Source of the DNA: an uncultured Oscillospiraceae bacterium
Lineage (GTDB): Bacteria; Bacillota; Clostridia; Oscillospirales; Acutalibacteraceae
NCBI GenBank assembly: GCA_902478605.1
Contig: CABSLQ010000021.1
Span: forward strand, 1-45,210
Direction: 5' to 3'
DNA length: 45,210 bases
Shown here piece by piece: positions 40,611 through 45,210 of this stretch. Positions within the stretch are counted from its first letter, which is position 1; each line of letters begins with the position of its first letter. The notes under the pieces are model-generated. The model searched no databases, was not told the DNA's origin, and saw only the letters and a program-made list of their open reading frames with translations. A program made the translations under genes and the position numbers.

Positions 40611-40639
40611 ACTATAAAAGTGTCCGTGAGGGGGCGAAA
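40611..40639 (-). promoter_or_regulatory. Probable promoter of the serpin pair
   Basis: Minus strand: -10 TATAGT (40611-40616), 17-base spacer, weak -35 TTTCGC (40634-40639). Confidence 0.45.
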
Positions 40640-40660
40640 TGTTTCAGACGATCGCGACAA

Positions 40661-40689
40661 TTGCAATCCGCCGGATTCCGTGATACCAT
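40661..40689 (+). promoter_or_regulatory. Promoter of azlCD
   Basis: -35 TTGCAA (40661-40666), 17-base spacer, -10 TACCAT (40684-40689), divergent from the serpin promoter. Confidence 0.6.
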
Positions 40690-40723
40690 AAAAAGCAGTC
40701 CGCGAAAAACGGAGGGAACCGAT

Positions 40724-41584
40724 TTGAGGCAATCCGGTCAAATAAAAAGAGCCCTGCGGGCGGCCTTTCCGCACACCATCCCCATCTTTGCGGGGTTCTG
40801 GTTTCTGGGCCTGACCTACGGGATTTATATGCATGCGGCGGGGTTCAGCTTCTGGTATCCCATGCTGATGAGCCTGACCATCTTCGCCGGGTCGGTGGAG
40901 TTTGTGGCGGTGAACCTGCTGCTCGGCGCTTTCAATCCGCTGCAGGCGCTGGCCATGGCGGTGCTGATCAACGCCCGGCATCTGTTTTATGGGATTTCGA
41001 TGCTGGACCGGTACCGCGGCACCGGCTGGAAAAAGCTGTATCTCATCTTCGGCCTGTGCGATGAGAGTTTTTCCATCAACTACACCGCGACCATCCCCGC
41101 CGGAGTGGATAAGGGCTGGTTTTACTTTTTCGTCACCCTGCTCAATCACCTGTACTGGTTCACGGGGGCCACGCTGGGCGGTATCTTCGGCTCGCTCCTC
41201 CGTTTCAATACCGAAGGCCTTGATTTTGTGATGACCGCCATGTTCGTCGTCATCTTCCTCGACCAGTGGTTAAAGGATACGGCCGGAAGCAAGCAACGCG
41301 CTTCGGTTCCGGCTCCGGAGACGCAGCAGGACGCGCTGCCGCAGCCGGACGCCGGGCAGGCAGAGGATGTGCCGCCGCGCCGTCCCCGCAGGAACCGGCC
41401 GCTGGCCGCGCGCCTGGCCGCTTATCTGCAGCCGCACGCCAGCGCCCTTCTCGGCCTCGGTCTGTCGCTGCTGTGCCTGCTGGCCTTCGGCGCGGACAAT
41501 TTCCTTATCCCGGCCATGCTGGCCATCCTCCTCGCCGTCACCCTGCTGCGCCGGCCGCTGGACAAAGGAGGGGACAAGCCATGA
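40724..41584 (+). CDS. azlC: Branched-chain amino-acid exporter large subunit AzlC
   Basis: A 286-residue membrane protein. AzlC features are plain: FPHTIPIFAGFWFLGLTYG, then GSVEFVAVNLLLGA, LINARHLFYGISM and LCDESFSI. With AzlD it exports branched-chain amino acids. It is about 50 residues longer than usual because a Pro/Arg/Gln-rich hydrophilic stretch (about 186-238) separates the fifth and last helices. The start is a TTG at 40724 with GGAGGG seven bases upstream; no upstream ATG has a ribosome-binding site and the open frame upstream is antisense to serpin B. Confidence 0.92.
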   Translation: MRQSGQIKRALRAAFPHTIPIFAGFWFLGLTYGIYMHAAGFSFWYPMLMSLTIFAGSVEFVAVNLLLGAFNPLQALAMAVLINARHLFYGISMLDRYRGTGWKKLYLIFGLCDESFSINYTATIPAGVDKGWFYFFVTLLNHLYWFTGATLGGIFGSLLRFNTEGLDFVMTAMFVVIFLDQWLKDTAGSKQRASVPAPETQQDALPQPDAGQAEDVPPRRPRRNRPLAARLAAYLQPHASALLGLGLSLLCLLAFGADNFLIPAMLAILLAVTLLRRPLDKGGDKP

Positions 41585-41907
41585 CCCTGCCTCAACAGAT
41601 CCTCACCATCGGCATGGTGGTGCTGGGTACCGCTCTGACGCGGTTTATTCCGTTCCTCCTGTTCCCGGCCGGCAAGCCCACTCCGCGGTACATACAGTAT
41701 CTGGGCCGGGTGCTGCCCGCCGCCGTGTTCGGCCTGCTGGTCGTTTACTGCCTGCGCAGCGTCAGTCTGCTTACCGGGACGCACGGCCTTCCCGAGCTGA
41801 TCGCCATCGCGGTGGTGATCGCGCTGCATTTATGGAAGCGACAGATGCTGCTCTCCATTGCGGGCGGCACCGTCGTGTACATGCTGCTGGTGCAGCTGGT
41901 ATTTTAA
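41581..41907 (+). CDS. azlD: Branched-chain amino-acid exporter small subunit AzlD
   Basis: A 108-residue membrane protein with four helices (LTIGMVVLGTALTRFIPFLL, then YLGRVLPAAVFGLLVVYCL). The ATG overlaps the azlC stop codon in ATGA, a four-base overlap showing translational coupling. It forms the AzlCD exporter with the preceding gene. Confidence 0.93.
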   Translation: MTLPQQILTIGMVVLGTALTRFIPFLLFPAGKPTPRYIQYLGRVLPAAVFGLLVVYCLRSVSLLTGTHGLPELIAIAVVIALHLWKRQMLLSIAGGTVVYMLLVQLVF

Positions 41908-42163
41908 AAGCACCGCCGCGCCGCCGGTTTCATGGCAGACGCGCGCCTCTTCGCGGTGAGCTTGTGGAGAGTCGCTCTGTCCCCCGCCCGGCTCGGCACA
42001 AAAGCTATAACGCTCTTTTGGCGGCGTTCTCATGCGCCGGCGCCATACAAAGAAATCCCCCGCGGCAAAGCGTGATATCCATAACGGAGAAATACCCAAT
42101 TAACTGAATAGGATATCGAAGCCAGATTTCAGTTAAAATGACTGAAATCTGACTTATTGTCGC
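41908..42163. other. Non-coding stretch between azlD and the IS remnant
   Basis: About 255 bases. It holds an inverted repeat CAGATTTCAGT/ACTGAAATCTG (42123-42133 and 42141-42151) that could be an azlCD terminator or an IS-end relic. No coding sequence is recognised. Confidence 0.45.
42123..42151. repeat. 11-base inverted repeat next to the IS30 remnant
   Basis: Perfect arms with a seven-base loop TAAAATG, in A/T-rich surroundings. It is either a terminator-like hairpin or part of an old IS terminus. Confidence 0.45.
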
Positions 42164-42183
42164 TTAAGCATGATAGACCCCTT

Positions 42184-42602
42184 TCACTGTATTCCCTCGT
42201 TTTCCTTGATGCCGTGGCTCTTTACCTTGCGTCGCAGGACTTTGAGCTCCCCGTTTGCCGAGTATTTTTCGTATATCCAGCGGTAGATAGTTCGCCAGCT
42301 TGGCATCTTTCGCCCGCACGGCGGACAGGCAATCTGTTCTGGTGGCCAAGTTGCTTTCAGTTTCTCATTGATGCAGTCGACCTCTTCCTGAGAATGAAAC
42401 ATTTCTCGATGACAGCAGGAACGCCGCAGAAAATGTTTCTTCTGTGCTGTGTGCGAACAGCAGGATGGAATATCACACATGTGTGTACAGTTTCTCCGTA
42501 TCTCCTTGGACACCGTGCTCACATTCCTTCCCGCCAGCCGTGCAATCTCTCGGCAACTCAGGCCATTCACATCATCTCTATGCTAAGATAATGATAGTTC
42601 AT
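42184..42602 (-). pseudogene. IS30-family transposase remnant (5' half, frameshifted)
   Basis: Read on the minus strand from an ATG at 42602 the start is MNYHYLSIE, the typical IS30 N-terminus. A frame change and probable small deletion lead into the helix-turn-helix LSCREIARLAGRNVSTVSKE in the other frame (from about 42570). The zinc-like Cys/His region, RTIYRWIYEKY and GELKVLRRKVK follow. The reading stops at 42184, before the DDE catalytic domain, which is absent. It cannot encode an active transposase. Base composition differs from the GC-rich neighbours, consistent with an imported element. Confidence 0.85.
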
Positions 42603-42713
42603 ACGGTCCCCGCCCGACGCTTTGGTTGTGTGGTTACTCCATTCTGCCGCAGGGTCCTGTATGAATTCCTTTTATTTTTCTAAACTGTTGCGCCTGATAT
42701 ATATCACCGGGTG

Positions 42714-42746
42714 AAAAAGAAGCCAGCGCCTAAACGGCGCTGGCTT
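42714..42746 (-). terminator. Terminator of the surface protein gene
   Basis: Arms AAGCCAGCGCC (42720-42730) and GGCGCTGGCTT (42736-42746), five-base loop, followed on the minus strand by CTTTTTCA. Confidence 0.87.
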
Positions 42747-42821
42747 ACAATCATTTTTTGGAACGGCGGCATGATGTTGCCGCTTATCCGTAATTTCGTT
42801 TTATGCGTGTGCTGTCTAAGG

Positions 42822-45210
42822 TTATCTCAGCTTTTTCCTCACCCGCTTGACCTTCAGCGTTCCCAACACACCGCCGGATACGAACAGCAGGGCGACCCAA
42901 AGCGCAAGGCTACTGTTGTCGCCGGTCTGCGGACCTTCGGGCTCGCTGCCGCCGGGGTTGGTCGGCTGTGACGGTTCGGCCGGCTCATAATCCGGATCCG
43001 CTGCACCGCAGACGATGCACTTCCCGTCTTCAAAGTCATGTCCCAGCGCGGGGATGATTCGCCAGGTGTCCACATCGGCTATCGCTTTGGTGCATGCCTC
43101 GTCCTCAAAGGACATTCCGCAGGTGCAGGTGTAATACGCCTTGCTGCCGGCCTCGGTGCAGGTGGCGTCCCGGCCCACGACCGGAATAGGCGTATGGGTA
43201 TGGGCCTTTGTCACCTTTATGCACGCCGCATCCGTTGTGACCGTGGCGGTCGGGTAGTATGCCTTACCGTTTGTATTGGTGATCACGCAATAGTAATAAT
43301 AGGTACCCTCGGCGGATGTATCGGGCGTGAAGCTGGGGCTGTTTGTGCCCACCTTGGTCCCGCCGTCCGTGCTGCCGTCGCTGCTTTGGTACCACTGGTA
43401 GGATAGGGTTCCGCCGTCCGTCACGCCTGCCTCCACCGTCAGGGGGCTTGCCGGATCGCCCACGGAATATTGGGCGTTTTGCGGCTGAGCCGTAATGACG
43501 GGAGGTTGGGCGTTTTCCGGCTGGCCGTTGTCGATCCAGTGGGCATACAAGGTTTCGTCCGCGGAATAGATCCGGCTGCTGACGGTGACATGCGTGCCGC
43601 CCTCTTTTTCCGTGTACCAACCGTCGAAGTCATAGCCGATGCGCTGGGGCACAGGCATATAGGCGAGCTGCTGGAGCACTGTAGTCATGGAAATTTCAGA
43701 AACGCTGCCGCCGTTGGGGTCAAAGGTAATGACGTACTCTCCGCTGGAAGAACCTATGACTGTGATGTCTGCAACCCGTGAATAGAGGGTCAGCGTCTTG
43801 CCGTCGGGGTAGGCGGCGGTGATTTCACAGTAGTAGTAGTATGTGGACATGTAGTATGCATTCGGTTCCATCTGTGTAGCGGGCACAAAGCTGTTCTGAT
43901 CGGCCCCATCTATGGCAGCGCCACCCTCGGTATCTGGGTACTTGTTCTCGTACCACTGATAGGTGAGGCTGCAGCCCTCCGGGGCTTCCACCTCTACGGT
44001 CAGCGGCACAGCCGTATCGCCTTCCCTGTACGCCGCGCTGGCCGGCTGGGTGGTGATAACCGGCGCTTGGGCATCCACAACGGTAATCTTCGCTCTGTCC
44101 GAGGTGATTTGCGCCATTTTGCTGTTGGACGCGTACTCGTTTGTATTGGTCGCCACGCAGTAGTAGTAGAAGATCCCGGCCTCATCTGTGGGCGGCGTGA
44201 AGGTGCTCTGGGTGGCGCCGTCTATGGGTGTGCCGGCGCTTGTCTCGTCGGGGCTGACATACCACTGATAGGTCAGCCTGCCGCCGTCGCCTACAGATGC
44301 GGAATAAACCAGATCGTCCACCTGGGCGCCCTTGCCGTATGTGGCGTCGTTCATGACCTCCCAGTTAAGCTGCGGCTCCATGGCGTCTACGACGCCTGTA
44401 GGCTCCACAACGGTCACCTGGGCGATATCGCTCCGCGTAGAAGCCGTTTGTCTGCCGCTGACGTTTTTGTTGGTATTGGTCACCACGCAGTAGTAATAGA
44501 AGGTGCCCAGTTCGTCTGCCATGTCCGTGCAGAAGCTGTCGGTCGCTCCTTCCACGGGCTGCGCTCCGGAGCCGTCTTCGTTGCAGCGGTACCACTGGTA
44601 GGAAAGGACGCCGCCGTCGGTCAGGTCAAGGACGGTCATCGGGAGAAAGATTTCGGTGTTGATGATCTGTTCCTCCACATCATCCGGCTGGTCGGCGATG
44701 ACGGGCGTGAGGGCGTCCGGGCTCCACTGGGCATAGAGGGTGATGGCATTCTCGAAATCATCGTACTGCGTCATCTGCCTGCCGCCCTCCGGCTGCGTGT
44801 ACCAGCCCATGAAGGCATAGCCTTCCTTTTCGGGGATCGGCAAGTTTCCGTCAGGCCTGATCCTGCCGCTGCTCTGGTCGTAGAACTTCAGCGGGACCTT
44901 GTCGACGCTCACGCTGCCGCCCTGGGCATCCAGCGTGACATAGACCGTGCCGGTATAGACCGGGATGGCTTCTGTTTTGACCGTGGCGGTCTGGTTGCCG
45001 GTAATCTCCGGATTTGTATTGCGGTTTGTAATCACGCAGTAGTAGTAGACGATGCCATCCTGCGAGGTGTCCGGCGCACATCTGAAATACTCGGCCTTCT
45101 CGATAGGCGTGCCGTTTTCGTTGCTGGCCGTATCGCTCCGGTACCATTTATACAAAAGCGTACCGCCGTCCGGCGACACAGCATCGACATAAAGGCCGTT
45201 GCTGATATGG
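42822..45210 (-). CDS. Large cell-wall-anchored surface protein with Ig-like and InlB-type repeats (5' end cut)
   Basis: About 795 residues are visible; the frame stays open to the right edge, so the N-terminus and signal peptide are missing. Counting from a GTG at 45179, five Ig-like repeats lie at about 1-77, 158-258, 265-370, 372-475 and 556-650, each with a WY strand (SYQWY, TYQWY) and a YYYC or YYYYC strand. Two InlB/Listeria-Bacteroides repeats lie at about 78-153 and 478-550 (FDPNGGSVS, GYDFDGWYTEKEGGT, LYAHW). A Cys-containing segment (about 655-730, CTCGMSF, GKCIVCG) precedes a Pro/Gly linker. The end is a sorting signal PQTGD (about 750), hydrophobic helix and basic tail. It is probably a sortase-anchored adhesin; the ligand is unknown. 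Confidence 0.92.
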   Translation of the reverse strand, partial: HISNGLYVDAVSPDGGTLLYKWYRSDTASNENGTPIEKAEYFRCAPDTSQDGIVYYYCVITNRNTNPEITGNQTATVKTEAIPVYTGTVYVTLDAQGGSVSVDKVPLKFYDQSSGRIRPDGNLPIPEKEGYAFMGWYTQPEGGRQMTQYDDFENAITLYAQWSPDALTPVIADQPDDVEEQIINTEIFLPMTVLDLTDGGVLSYQWYRCNEDGSGAQPVEGATDSFCTDMADELGTFYYYCVVTNTNKNVSGRQTASTRSDIAQVTVVEPTGVVDAMEPQLNWEVMNDATYGKGAQVDDLVYSASVGDGGRLTYQWYVSPDETSAGTPIDGATQSTFTPPTDEAGIFYYYCVATNTNEYASNSKMAQITSDRAKITVVDAQAPVITTQPASAAYREGDTAVPLTVEVEAPEGCSLTYQWYENKYPDTEGGAAIDGADQNSFVPATQMEPNAYYMSTYYYYCEITAAYPDGKTLTLYSRVADITVIGSSSGEYVITFDPNGGSVSEISMTTVLQQLAYMPVPQRIGYDFDGWYTEKEGGTHVTVSSRIYSADETLYAHWIDNGQPENAQPPVITAQPQNAQYSVGDPASPLTVEAGVTDGGTLSYQWYQSSDGSTDGGTKVGTNSPSFTPDTSAEGTYYYYCVITNTNGKAYYPTATVTTDAACIKVTKAHTHTPIPVVGRDATCTEAGSKAYYTCTCGMSFEDEACTKAIADVDTWRIIPALGHDFEDGKCIVCGAADPDYEPAEPSQPTNPGGSEPEGPQTGDNSSLALWVALLFVSGGVLGTLKVKRVRKKLR

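Noticed and set aside
42822..45210. Repeated plus-strand tracts (GTAGTAATAG-like) as a DNA repeat array or CRISPR
   Set aside because: The repetition comes from the codons for the YYYYC strand in Ig-like protein repeats; spacing is about 300 bases and there are no conserved repeats of 25-40 bases.

Overview
The window looks like a chromosomal stretch of a GC-rich, endospore-lineage Firmicute. A gut-type member of class Clostridia, order Oscillospirales, fits best. The evidence is a CIRCE-controlled groESL operon, the sporulation genes yabP and yabQ behind a near-perfect SigE promoter, the clostridial order recJ-relA-dtd-MBL-hemZ, a DUF1836 regulator, a PQTGD-type cell-wall sorting signal and two lipoprotein serpins. 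The genus assignment is inference. I saw no tRNA, rRNA, CRISPR array, prophage or plasmid functions.

From 1 to 23.8 kb every gene lies on the minus strand. In transcription order from the right: recJ, relA, dtd, an MBL hydrolase, hemZ and a uridine-kinase-like gene; a zinc-ribbon protein; a purine nucleoside phosphorylase and a SpoVB/MurJ-type flippase; then the conserved B. subtilis-like block mazG-HU-rqcP-yabP-yabQ-divIC-yabR; an amidohydrolase with a fumarase alpha subunit; hpf; a THUMP RNA methyltransferase and a lipid kinase; groES-groEL; and an Fe-S scaffold paired with a GGGtGRT protein that runs off the left edge.

From 24 to 31.7 kb the content is mixed. A lone secreted protein has its own consensus promoter and terminator. 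hflX-ppk2 is divergent from an NAD operon, prs-nadA-nadB-nadC, in which a divergent PRPP synthetase sits with the enzyme (NadC) that consumes PRPP.

From 31.7 to 45.2 kb the region is accessory and envelope-oriented. It holds an amino-acid ABC importer whose binding protein appears circularly permuted, and a divergent DUF1836 regulator-NfeD-flotillin cluster with a palindromic operator inside its promoter. These are followed by tandem lipoprotein serpins with different reactive loops, azlC-azlD, an IS30-family transposase remnant, and a large sortase-anchored surface protein with Ig-like and InlB-type repeats that is cut by the right edge.

The strongest novelty candidates are the circularly permuted binding protein, the DUF1836/NfeD/flotillin unit with its operator, the NAD-linked divergent Prs, the GGGtGRT/Fe-S scaffold pair and the diversified serpin pair.
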